A DNA stretch of 23,048 bases from DATKHR01 sp035939575 (GTDB lineage: Bacteria > Acidobacteriota > Vicinamibacteria > Vicinamibacterales > CAVVIG01), in assembly GCA_035939575.1 (NCBI GenBank), contig DASZFS010000240.1, positions 1 through 23,048 of the forward strand, in the 5' to 3' direction. Each line of letters starts with the position of its first letter. Position 1 is the first letter of the stretch. A program made the position numbers and the translations under genes. This document shows, one piece after another, positions 1 through 7,382 of this stretch. The notes beneath the pieces are model-generated. The model had not been told where the DNA came from. It searched no databases and was given only the letters and a program-made list of their open reading frames with translations.

Positions 1-98
1 CCCAGGCAGGCCGCGGCCAGGATCTGTACGGCTGCCGGCATGTCCAGCATGCCCGGCCCGGGCGCGCCGGACGCCGCCTCGATCGCGATCGCGATCAC
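1..98 (-). CDS. pilD: Probable prepilin peptidase (PilD), N-terminal fragment cut by window edge
   Basis: An open frame starts at GTG 98-96, overlapping the TGA stop of the TPR gene (97-95) as GTGA, and runs off the left edge. It encodes 32 residues and contains two further in-frame ATGs at 50 and 41. The end of the fragment, MPAAVQILAAACLG, is a hydrophobic start of the kind seen just before the GSFLNV region of type IV prepilin peptidases. PilD cleaves the prepilin leader after Gly and methylates the new N-terminal Phe, in the inner membrane. The call rests mainly on position: in Myxococcus xanthus pilD follows pilI. The diagnostic cysteines and the aspartate dyad lie outside the window, so another membrane protein is possible. 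Confidence 0.5.
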   Translation of the reverse strand, partial: MIAIAIEAASGAPGPGMLDMPAAVQILAAACL

Positions 99-1060
99 GA
101 CGGAGGCACCGCCGAGGCGAGTGGCTCGGTCGGGAGCGGAAGAAGCGATGACCGCGGGGAGAGACGCACGCGGCCGCCTGGCCCCAGCTCGTACGGCGCA
201 CCCGTAGGATCGAGCGGGAACGCGGGCACCGCGCGCGCTTCAACGAGCGTCCGCCAGTCCGCCGGCGACTGGCCCGTGCGTCTCGCAAACGCGTCGACGG
301 CGCTCTGCAGCCCGTCGATCTCGTCCAGCGCCCGAAGCTGCTGCAGCCGGAGCTCGGCGCTTCGCTTCAGCCACTCCTGCTCGGCCGAGTCGAGAATCGC
401 CGTCCACATCATCCTCGAGGACCGCCGGTCGCCCCCCTGCGCCAGCGTCGTCGCGGCGAGCGGCTTCAGCCAGACGGGCGCGCCCGGCACCCCACTCGCT
501 CGCTGGAACCACGCCGCCGCCTCACGGTAGTCGTGCCGGTACCAATAGTGGACGAACCCGATGTCCTCCATGTACTCCCACTTATCGGGCTGTTCGCGGA
601 TTCCCTTTTCGAGGAGCTTCACGGCCAGGTCCGGCCGCCCCTGACCCGATGGATACGCCTCCGCGAGAAATACCGCGCCAAATCGGTAAGCGACCGCAAA
701 CTTGGGGTCGAGCGCGGTCGTCAGGTCGAGCAAGGGGTACATCTGATCGTAGTCGGAGGACGCGGCCAGCATGGGCGGCGGCTCGGGCTCCAGAGACGTG
801 ACCGCCAGCCGCCGCTTGGCGCTGCCGTAGTACTGCAGCGTCCGAATCCAGTAGAGATCCGCGGCGAGCGCGTTCAAGGACACGGTGAGCCGGCGGGCCA
901 CGACACCGGACGTCAGGTACAGCGACGCGTCATCGATCTCCGGCGCGGGGAACGCGTGCTCGCGGGCGGCCTGGAGGGACGCCGCGCCGGCGAGCAGCGC
1001 CGCCGCGACGACCCCGACGGCGATGACGGCGACGACCTCCTTCGAGCGGCGTGTGCCCAT
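95..1060 (-). CDS. TPR-containing membrane-anchored protein in the pilH-pilI operon
   Basis: A 321-residue protein with one N-terminal hydrophobic segment (about residues 8-31), so probably an inner-membrane anchor with the rest in the periplasm. The middle part (about 95-230) reads as degenerate tetratricopeptide repeats, for example LAVKLLEKGIREQPDKWEY followed by REAAAWFQRA. The C-terminal part has a motif ending PLDPTGAPYEL, seen in many acidobacterial TPR proteins, then a Pro/Ser-rich tail. The ATG abuts the TAG stop of the permease gene with no gap, and its stop overlaps the next start, so it is translationally coupled within a pilus accessory operon. It may take the place of pilG, which partners pilH and pilI in Myxococcus, but I see no homology evidence. 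Function unknown; a scaffold or assembly-partner role is inference. Confidence 0.8.
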   Translation of the reverse strand: MGTRRSKEVVAVIAVGVVAAALLAGAASLQAAREHAFPAPEIDDASLYLTSGVVARRLTVSLNALAADLYWIRTLQYYGSAKRRLAVTSLEPEPPPMLAASSDYDQMYPLLDLTTALDPKFAVAYRFGAVFLAEAYPSGQGRPDLAVKLLEKGIREQPDKWEYMEDIGFVHYWYRHDYREAAAWFQRASGVPGAPVWLKPLAATTLAQGGDRRSSRMMWTAILDSAEQEWLKRSAELRLQQLRALDEIDGLQSAVDAFARRTGQSPADWRTLVEARAVPAFPLDPTGAPYELGPGGRVRLSPRSSLLPLPTEPLASAVPPS

Positions 1061-1863
1061 CTATTTGAAGTCGCGCCGCGAGAAAACAAAGCAGGCGACG
1101 ACGAGGAGCATCGCGACATATAGCAGGGCGTAACCCGTCGTCAGCGCGAGGTACCCCGCCGGGATGGTCTGGCCGTGGACGACCTGCGCCTTCACGTCGA
1201 ACTGGGCGAGGTTCGGGAGCACCCAGTACACGCCACGGGCGATCCGTTGGGCGAAGCCGGACTCCACGACGTCCTGGAAATTCCGGAGATCGGCGCTGAA
1301 ATGCCCGGCGACCACCAGACCGAACGTCAGCGCGGCCGAGAGCAGCGGCGTCGAGAACGTCGAGAAGAACAGCGCGATGGCGGTGACGACGAGGAGCTCG
1401 ACGAGGATCAGCAGAATCGCCTGGAGGAGACGCGGATCCAGCGCTGGCGCGTCCCATGCGCGTTCCACCGCCGGATCGACTCCCCACCGCATGTACGCGA
1501 GGACAACGTACAAGGCCGCGGTCATGATCGAGACGTTCACCACGAGCGTCAGCGCCAGGCCGAGATACTTGCCGAGCACGACGTGAGCGCGTTCGATGGG
1601 CTTCGCGAGCAGGCTGTAGATGCTGCGGCGCTCCACTTCTTTCGAGACCAGGCCGATGCCGATGAAGACTGCGATGAACAGGCCGAAGATCAACGTCGCC
1701 GCGAGACCGAGGTCCTTGATGATCTTGACGTCCTGCCCGGCGGTCAGCTGGCCGATGAGATAGGACGCCGCCATCATCAGCACGGCGAAGAGCACGAGGT
1801 TGTACAGCACCTTGTCGCGCACCGACTCACGAAAGACGTTGACCGCGATCTCGAGGGTCGCCT

Positions 1864-1867
<4 letters not shown>
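1061..1867 (-). CDS. pilI: ABC-2 type transporter permease, PilI-like
   Basis: A 268-residue multi-spanning membrane protein of the ABC-2 permease type. About six hydrophobic helices can be seen, the first near residues 20-42 and the last near 240-262. The segment VSKEVERRSIYSLLAKPI after the second helix is the amphipathic coupling region typical of this family. The start is GTG (1867-1865), overlapping the TGA of the ATPase gene as GTGA, so it is coupled to its ATPase partner. In Myxococcus xanthus the pilGHI genes encode an ABC-transporter-like module needed for type IV pili and social motility; the substrate is unknown. Synteny with pilH upstream and a putative pilD downstream supports the name. 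From sequence alone it is only an ABC-2 permease. Confidence 0.75.
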
Positions 1868-2862
<995 letters not shown>

Positions 2863-2927
2863 GGAACACGGGGCTCACAAAGCGCGGTGCGGCCGCGGCG
2901 CTCTTTGCGGGCGTCGTGGTTCATGAA

Positions 2928-4121
2928 TTATTTCGCCGCGTGGGTCAGCTCGTACGCAATCGCCTCATCGAAGTACTGGGGCGGCAGCGCCCCTTCGATT
3001 TTCACGCCGTTGATGAAGAAGGTCGGCGTGGACTTGACGCCCAGCTGGCGGCCAAGCCCGACGTCGCTCTTGACCAGCGCGAGCGTCCCGGCGTACCTCG
3101 TATCGAAGTCGTTGATCTGGCCGACGTCTTTTGCCGCCTGGCGCACGCTCGGCGGCGTCATGCTCGGTTGATGCGTATAGAGCCAGTCCTCCATCGCGTC
3201 CGTCCGGTTCCTCCCCTGGGCGAGACGGACGGCCACTGCAGCGTCGCATGCCGCCGGGTGGATGGTCTGCGGCAGGCCGTCGTTGCAGTCGCGGTTGAGC
3301 GGGTAGTCCTTCAGCACCAGCTTCACGGCGCCGGGGTGCTCGGCCTCGTACTTCGCGAAGATCGGCTTGTACTGAAGGTACGACTGGCCGCAGGCCGGGC
3401 ATTGAAAGTCGTTGAACTTGACGACGAGTACCTTGGCGCCTTCGGCGGCCACGATGAGCGGCACGCGTGGCTGCGATGAATACCAGCGCAGGAACTCGGA
3501 GCGTTGATCCTGGCTGGGCGGCGGCGCGACGATCTCGCCCGATGCGGTCACCGATTCGCGCGGGAAAAAGGCGACGGTAGTCGCCGCGCCGGCGAAGAAC
3601 AGCACGACGAGGGCGATCGCCAGCGGGCTGGCGGCGAGCACCCGCACGTCACGGGCGGCGCGGCGCGGCAAAGTAGTCATAGGAATGGATGTCACCGCCC
3701 CGGACACGAGAAACAGGCCGATCACGGCGGCATACGTGGTCAGGCACAGGAGACAGATGGCTTTGATCAGGAAGAACGACGCGTACGCCAGGTAGAGGAT
3801 GACCGACAGGCCAACCGTGGAGAGCACGAACAGGTAGCCCGGGATGCTGTCCCGGACGCTCTCGCGCGCGGTCAAGCCCCCGATGGACAGGAGCAGCGCC
3901 GCTGCGAACCAGGTTGCCCCCAGGAGCGCCACCGGAACGCCACGCACCGTGCTGAACCGGCTCGAGTACACCTGCGTGCAGCTGATGCGCTCGGACACAT
4001 CGCAGAAGCTGCGGTAGGTGGGGTCGTACAAGAGGTGGTAGTGGGTCGAAGCAGCGGCGGCGGACGCGGCAAGGCCGACCAGGGCGCAAATGATCGCAAA
4101 GAGGGCCGCACGTCGTGTCAT
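2928..4121 (-). CDS. VKOR-DsbA fusion: disulfide-bond forming oxidoreductase
   Basis: A 397-residue fusion protein. The N-terminal half is a vitamin K epoxide reductase-like domain with four or five membrane helices, a loop cysteine pair (C40 and C48, in SFCDVSERISC) and the quinone-linked CLLC motif (C123-C126). After another helix near 162-186 comes a DsbA-like thioredoxin fold with CPAC at 241-244 and a cis-Pro loop (STPTFF). Such fusions oxidise cysteines in exported proteins and pass the electrons to quinone, doing the work of DsbA plus DsbB in one chain. I chose ATG 4121 because the longer frame to 4271 would run through the pilA1 terminator; 4121 directly precedes a hydrophobic segment. 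No clear Shine-Dalgarno is seen. Its place between the pilins and pilH suggests pilus proteins, including the four-Cys pilins, are clients; this is inference. Confidence 0.9.
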   Translation of the reverse strand: MTRRAALFAIICALVGLAASAAAASTHYHLLYDPTYRSFCDVSERISCTQVYSSRFSTVRGVPVALLGATWFAAALLLSIGGLTARESVRDSIPGYLFVLSTVGLSVILYLAYASFFLIKAICLLCLTTYAAVIGLFLVSGAVTSIPMTTLPRRAARDVRVLAASPLAIALVVLFFAGAATTVAFFPRESVTASGEIVAPPPSQDQRSEFLRWYSSQPRVPLIVAAEGAKVLVVKFNDFQCPACGQSYLQYKPIFAKYEAEHPGAVKLVLKDYPLNRDCNDGLPQTIHPAACDAAVAVRLAQGRNRTDAMEDWLYTHQPSMTPPSVRQAAKDVGQINDFDTRYAGTLALVKSDVGLGRQLGVKSTPTFFINGVKIEGALPPQYFDEAIAYELTHAAK

Positions 4122-4162
4122 GGGTCTGTACGAGTTGTATCCGAGGCGCCGGACAACGTCAA

Positions 4163-4196
4163 GGCGGCAGATTGGCGGCAGATTGGACGGCAGAGT
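4163..4196. repeat. Three tandem 11-bp units (GGCGGCAGATT)
   Basis: GGCGGCAGATT occurs twice in a row (4163-4173, 4174-4184), followed by a degenerate third copy at 4185-4196. The following bases (4197-4226) keep a looser CGGAGA periodicity. It lies in the leader between the pilA1 terminator and the VKOR-DsbA start. No function is evident. Confidence 0.6.
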
Positions 4197-4227
4197 CGAC
4201 GGAGAATCAACGGAGAGCCGATGGAGA

Positions 4228-4268
4228 CCCGACTGAAAAGTCGGGCGGGATGCCCACGCATCCCGCCC
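4228..4268 (-). terminator. Terminator hairpin pair after the first pilin gene
   Basis: An 11-bp perfect stem (GGGCGGGATGC at 4243-4253 with GCATCCCGCCC at 4258-4268) and a 4-nt loop lies about 23 bp past the pilA1 stop. On the minus strand it is followed by GACTTTTC and then a second small hairpin (4228-4245, 7-bp stem with four-base loop). It should end the pilA1 transcript before the VKOR-DsbA gene, which supports the downstream start chosen for that gene. Confidence 0.75.
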
Positions 4269-4290
4269 CATGTCAGGAAACCGTCGCGGT

Positions 4291-4833
4291 CTACTGGACC
4301 GGCGTCGCCGTGGACGGAATCGGGTCGACCTCCGACGGGCACGAGGTCGCGCTGGCGCACAGCTTCTGGAAGATCGTGCCGCGCACGTCGGTCGCGAACG
4401 CCCGCGTGCCCGTGGTGTTCGGTGAGACCGGCACCGCGTTCGCGTAGTACGCGCTCGTCGGGTTGTACGACCCGTTGCACGCGTTGTTCGTGCTGGCGGT
4501 TGTCGTGCCCGCCGCTGCGAGGACGACGGTGAACCCGCTCTTGACCGCGCTCGCCGCGCTCAAATCGGGGCTGACGAAGCCGTTGCCGCCGCTGGTCGGA
4601 GCAGCGTAAAGGTGGGGAAGCGAGTCCGCGTAGAACCCGCCGCCGCAGCTGGACGAGAACGCTGCCTGCCCGCTGTTGATCGCTCTGAGCGAGCCGATGG
4701 CCGACGCCTCGTTGCCCGACATACGGGCGCGAAGGAGGCCGGGCACCGCGATCGCCGCGATGATGCCGATGATCGCCACGACGATCAGCAGCTCGATGAG
4801 TGTGAAACCCTTTGCGCTACTCCGGATCTTCAC
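4291..4833 (-). CDS. pilA: Type IV major pilin, copy 1
   Basis: A 180-residue prepilin. The leader MKIRSSAKG is cleaved after Gly9 to give mature FTLIELLIVVAIIGIIAAIA, with Glu14 (mature E5) and the hydrophobic alpha-1 helix that packs the fibre core. The globular part carries four cysteines (C63, C119, C159, C165). The start is GTG (4833-4831) with a strong AAGGAGC Shine-Dalgarno at 4847-4841. It differs from the second copy at 13 of 180 residues, mostly in the exposed region 84-120 and near the C terminus. It has its own sigma-54 promoter, paired dyads and terminator, so it is probably monocistronic and under PilR control. It could be the lesser-used copy, given its GTG start, but expression cannot be judged from sequence. 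Confidence 0.95.
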   Translation of the reverse strand: MKIRSSAKGFTLIELLIVVAIIGIIAAIAVPGLLRARMSGNEASAIGSLRAINSGQAAFSSSCGGGFYADSLPHLYAAPTSGGNGFVSPDLSAASAVKSGFTVVLAAAGTTTASTNNACNGSYNPTSAYYANAVPVSPNTTGTRAFATDVRGTIFQKLCASATSCPSEVDPIPSTATPVQ

Positions 4834-4923
4834 GGTCGATGCTCCTTGGCTTAAAGAAGTTCCTGTAAGCGTTTAAGAACCACGTCGCCAGCCCGGTGAC
4901 TCGAGCAGGCCACTCAGGGTATG

Positions 4924-4939
4924 AGCAACTCAGATGCCA
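4924..4939 (-). promoter_or_regulatory. Sigma-54 promoter of pilA1
   Basis: The minus strand reads TGGCATCTGAGTTGCT. This matches the -24 GG and -12 GC sigma-54 elements (TGGCA, 6 bp, TTGCT) with the correct 10-bp gap between GG and GC. Transcription should begin near 4912, giving a leader of about 80 nt. Sigma-54 dependence is known for pilA genes controlled by PilR. Confidence 0.85.
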
Positions 4940-5030
4940 GGGCTCATCCTTTCGCGTTGGTGTTCAAGCCACTGATACGACGCGACTTGGAGGCAACTAA
5001 GGGCTACATAAGTCGCGAGGCGCCGTAAGT

Positions 5031-5068
5031 TGACAAATAGTGTCGGCGAGACTCGACAGAGAGTGTCA
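5031..5068. promoter_or_regulatory. Paired dyads, candidate PilR sites upstream of pilA1
   Basis: Two 15-bp inverted repeats: TGACA, 5 bp, TGTCG at 5031-5045 and CGACA, 5 bp, TGTCA at 5054-5068. Their centres are 23 bp apart, about two helical turns, and they lie roughly 92-130 bp upstream of the -24 element, as expected for an enhancer of a sigma-54 activator. The TGTC core matches the core reported for Pseudomonas PilR sites. Assignment to PilR is inference. Confidence 0.7.
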
Positions 5069-5147
5069 CTTCTGACGAAACTGTGCGTGGCGGTGAGAGC
5101 GGGAATCATGTTCGCGCGGCGAGGGACGTCGAACGGGGAGGAACGAC

Positions 5148-5175
5148 AAACGGGATGTCCCATGACATCCCGTTT
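5148..5175 (-). terminator. Intrinsic terminator of the second pilin gene
   Basis: A perfect 12-bp stem (AAACGGGATGTC at 5148-5159 with GACATCCCGTTT at 5164-5175) and a CCAT loop lies 25 bp past the pilA2 stop. On the minus strand it ends in TTTGTCGTT. It separates pilA2 from pilA1 and shares a GGGATG core with the pilA1 terminator. Confidence 0.8.
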
Positions 5176-5200
5176 GCGGTCGCGAGAGTCGCTCGAGGAG

Positions 5201-5743
5201 TTACTGAACGGGCGTCGCAGTCGACGCGATCGGGTTGATGTCCGACGGGCAGGAGGTCGCGCTGGCGCACAGCTTCTGGAAGATCGTGCCGCGCACGTCG
5301 GTCGCGAACGCCCGCGTGCCCGTGCTGTTCGGTGAGACCGGGACCGCGTTCGCGTAATAGGCGCTCGTCGGATTGTACGAGCCGTTGCACGCGTTGGCGG
5401 TGCTGGCCGTCGTCACGGACGCCGCCGCGAGCACGACGGTGAAACCGCTCTTCACGGCGCTGGCGGCCTGCAAGTCGGGGCTGATGAAGCCGGTGCCGCC
5501 GCTGGTCGGGGCCGCGTAGAGATGGGGCAGCGAGTCCGCGTAGAACCCGCCACCGCAGCTGGACGAGAACGCCGCCTGGCCGCTGTTGATCGCGCGCAGC
5601 GAACCGATCGCCGACGCCTCGTTGCCCGACATGCGGGCGCGGAGAAGGCCAGGCACCGCGATCGCCGCGATGATGCCGATGATCGCGACGACGATCAGCA
5701 GCTCGATGAGTGTGAAACCCTTTGCGTTGTTCCGGATCTTCAT
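5201..5743 (-). CDS. pilA: Type IV major pilin, copy 2
   Basis: A 180-residue prepilin, 167 of 180 residues identical to the neighbouring copy. The leader is MKIRNNAKG with cleavage before F10, and Glu14 is the conserved mature E5. The four cysteines (63, 119, 159, 165) are kept. The start is ATG 5743, chosen over an upstream in-frame start because it gives the standard leader and has AAGGAGC at 5758-5752. The gene follows pilR directly and has its own sigma-54 promoter, dyads and terminator. Differences from copy 1 include N84T, V87I, S92Q, G109S, T110V and N117A, which are mostly surface-type changes. It is a recent tandem duplicate or one kept alike by gene conversion, and is likely the main fibre subunit. 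Confidence 0.95.
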   Translation of the reverse strand: MKIRNNAKGFTLIELLIVVAIIGIIAAIAVPGLLRARMSGNEASAIGSLRAINSGQAAFSSSCGGGFYADSLPHLYAAPTSGGTGFISPDLQAASAVKSGFTVVLAAASVTTASTANACNGSYNPTSAYYANAVPVSPNSTGTRAFATDVRGTIFQKLCASATSCPSDINPIASTATPVQ

Positions 5744-5963
5744 TGCTCGATGCTCCTTTAAACTAAAAAAAGTCGTTGGCAACCGGCCCATTCATTCAGG
5801 CGCGTGCACCGCCTACATGAGCAACCAGGATGCCAAGGCTGAGCCGCTCACCGTGGGTCTTCAAGTCGTTGAAAACGCAAGCGGTTCTTCGACGATTGCA
5901 GAACTGAAACTCGACGCGGGCGCACAGAGTGACAAATAGCGTCAGCCACCTCGACGGAGAATG
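5744..5963 (-). promoter_or_regulatory. pilA2 control region
   Basis: This gap of about 220 bp between pilR and pilA2 carries the paired dyads, a sigma-54 promoter and an A-rich leader. The minus-strand leader contains a T-run (RC of ACTAAAAAAAG) just before the AAGGAGC ribosome site. No open frame in it looks like a gene. Confidence 0.75.
5820..5835 (-). promoter_or_regulatory. Sigma-54 promoter of pilA2
   Basis: The minus strand reads TGGCATCCTGGTTGCT, a full match to TGGCA, 6 bp, TTGCT with the correct GG-to-GC gap. The expected transcription start is near 5809, about 66 nt before the start codon. It is the counterpart of the pilA1 promoter, with the same TGGCAT and TTGCT blocks. Confidence 0.88.
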
Positions 5964-5966
5964 TCA
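5930..5966. promoter_or_regulatory. Paired dyads, candidate PilR sites upstream of pilA2
   Basis: TGACA, 5 bp, CGTCA at 5930-5944 and CGACG, 5 bp, TGTCA at 5952-5966, with centres 22 bp apart. They lie about 95-131 bp upstream of the -24 element, almost the same geometry as at pilA1. The distal dyad overlaps the pilR stop codon, so pilR and its presumed target site are physically joined. Confidence 0.7.
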
Positions 5967-7382
5967 CCTCAAATTGTACTTCTTCACGTAGTACCGAAAC
6001 GACCGGAAGCTCATGCCGAGGAGCTCCGCCGCTTTGACCTGGACGCCGCCGGCCTGTTTGAGGGCCTCGGCGATGTAACCCATCTCGATCTCTTTGACGT
6101 GCGCTTCGAGATCAAAGCCTGACGCGGGCAATTTCTCCGGAAGGACGCCGCCGCCTGCGCGAAGCGATTCACCTCGAATGGCGGGCGGCAGGCTGTCGGC
6201 GAGAATCGTCGGTGTCGCTTCCAGCGCCACGGCCCGCTCCAGCACGTTCTCGAGCTCCCGGATGTTGCCCGGCCAGTCGTGCACCATGAGGAGATCCATC
6301 GCATCGTGGGAAATGCCTGAGATCGGCTTCCCCATCTGCTCGCTGTACTTCGCCAGGAAGTGCTCCGCCAGGAGCGGGATGTCCTCGCGGCGCTCGCGCA
6401 ACGCCGGCAGGACGATCGGAATCACGTTGATCCGGTAGTAGAGGTCCTCGCGGAACCGGCCTTCGGCGACGGCTCTCGTCAGATCCTGGTTCGTCGCGGC
6501 GATGACCCGGATGTCGGCCAGCAGCTCCTCGAGGCCGCCGACCCGACGGAACCGGCGCTCCTGGAGCACCCGCAGCAGCTTGACCTGCATGACGGCCGAC
6601 ATCTCGCCGATCTCGTCCAGGAACACCGTCCCGCGCTCCGCGACTTCGAGCAGGCCCTTCTTGTTCTGGTCCGCGCCGGTGAACGCCCCCCGCATGTGCC
6701 CGAACAGCTCTGATTCGAGGAGCGTCTCCGGCATCGCACCGCAGTTGAGCGACACCATCGGTTTTTCACGGCGAAGGGAGTGGAAATGAATGGCCTGCGC
6801 CACCAGCCCCTTCCCCGTTCCCGATTCGCCGGTCAGCAGGATCGTGCTGTTCGTCCGCGACACGGTCTCGATCATCTTGAAGACATCGAGCATCGGCTCG
6901 CTGCGGCCGATGATGTTCGCGAACTGATGCGAGAGGCCGAGCGTCCGCTTCAGCAGCAGATTCTCCTGGCGCAACTGGCGGTTCTCGATCTTCTCCCGCA
7001 CCTTCATCTTCAGCAGGTCGACGTCGAACGGCTTGCTGAGGTAGTCACACGCCCCGAGCCGCATGGCCTCGACCGCGGTCTCCGTCGACGCAAACGCGGT
7101 GATCATGATCCCGAGGATGTGCGGGTCCACGGTCTTGGCGGCGCGCAGCACCTCGACGCCGCTCATGTCGGGCATCTTGATGTCGGAGATCAGCAGGTCC
7201 ACCGACTCGCGCTCGAGGGTGGCGATCGCGGAGCGCCCGTTCTCGGCGAGCAGGACTTCGTACCCCTCGCGACGCAGCACGATCGCCAGCAGCTCACGCA
7301 TGGAGCGCTCGTCGTCGACGACGAGGATGCGCGGCGGCCGCCGATCGGTCGCCGGCGCGGCAGGCTGGGTTGCGGTGGTCAT
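5964..7382 (-). CDS. pilR: Sigma-54 dependent response regulator PilR
   Basis: A 472-residue NtrC-type activator. The receiver domain (about 18-130) has D23-D24 and the phosphoacceptor D67 (ISDIKMPD). The AAA+ domain has Walker A GESGTGKG near 177 and the sigma-54 contact loop GAFTGA at 232-237. The C-terminal Fis-type helix-turn-helix ends in RSFRYYVKKYNLR. When phosphorylated by PilS it should bind upstream dyads and open sigma-54 promoters at the pilin genes. The ATG overlaps the pilS stop (ATGA) and has a good GAGGAGC Shine-Dalgarno. Adjacent pilA promoters with sigma-54 elements strongly support the assignment over other NtrC-family members. Confidence 0.93.
   Translation of the reverse strand: MTTATQPAAPATDRRPPRILVVDDERSMRELLAIVLRREGYEVLLAENGRSAIATLERESVDLLISDIKMPDMSGVEVLRAAKTVDPHILGIMITAFASTETAVEAMRLGACDYLSKPFDVDLLKMKVREKIENRQLRQENLLLKRTLGLSHQFANIIGRSEPMLDVFKMIETVSRTNSTILLTGESGTGKGLVAQAIHFHSLRREKPMVSLNCGAMPETLLESELFGHMRGAFTGADQNKKGLLEVAERGTVFLDEIGEMSAVMQVKLLRVLQERRFRRVGGLEELLADIRVIAATNQDLTRAVAEGRFREDLYYRINVIPIVLPALRERREDIPLLAEHFLAKYSEQMGKPISGISHDAMDLLMVHDWPGNIRELENVLERAVALEATPTILADSLPPAIRGESLRAGGGVLPEKLPASGFDLEAHVKEIEMGYIAEALKQAGGVQVKAAELLGMSFRSFRYYVKKYNLR

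Larger units (their letters stand above)
4834..5147 (-). promoter_or_regulatory. pilA1 control region (314 bp, no gene)
   Basis: This gap between the pilA2 terminator and pilA1 holds, in minus-strand order, a dyad pair (5068-5031), a sigma-54 promoter (4939-4924), a leader of about 80 nt, and the AAGGAGC ribosome site. Short frames crossing it have no family features. The layout closely mirrors the pilA2 upstream region, though the sequence between the elements is largely different. Confidence 0.75.

Noticed and set aside
4122..4271. N-terminal extension of the VKOR-DsbA protein
   Set aside because: It would read through the pilA1 terminator hairpin and a tandem repeat and place about 50 polar residues before the first membrane helix.
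5030..5335. Small plus-strand frame across the pilA1 control region
   Set aside because: It crosses the dyads, a terminator and the antisense of pilA2; no coding features.
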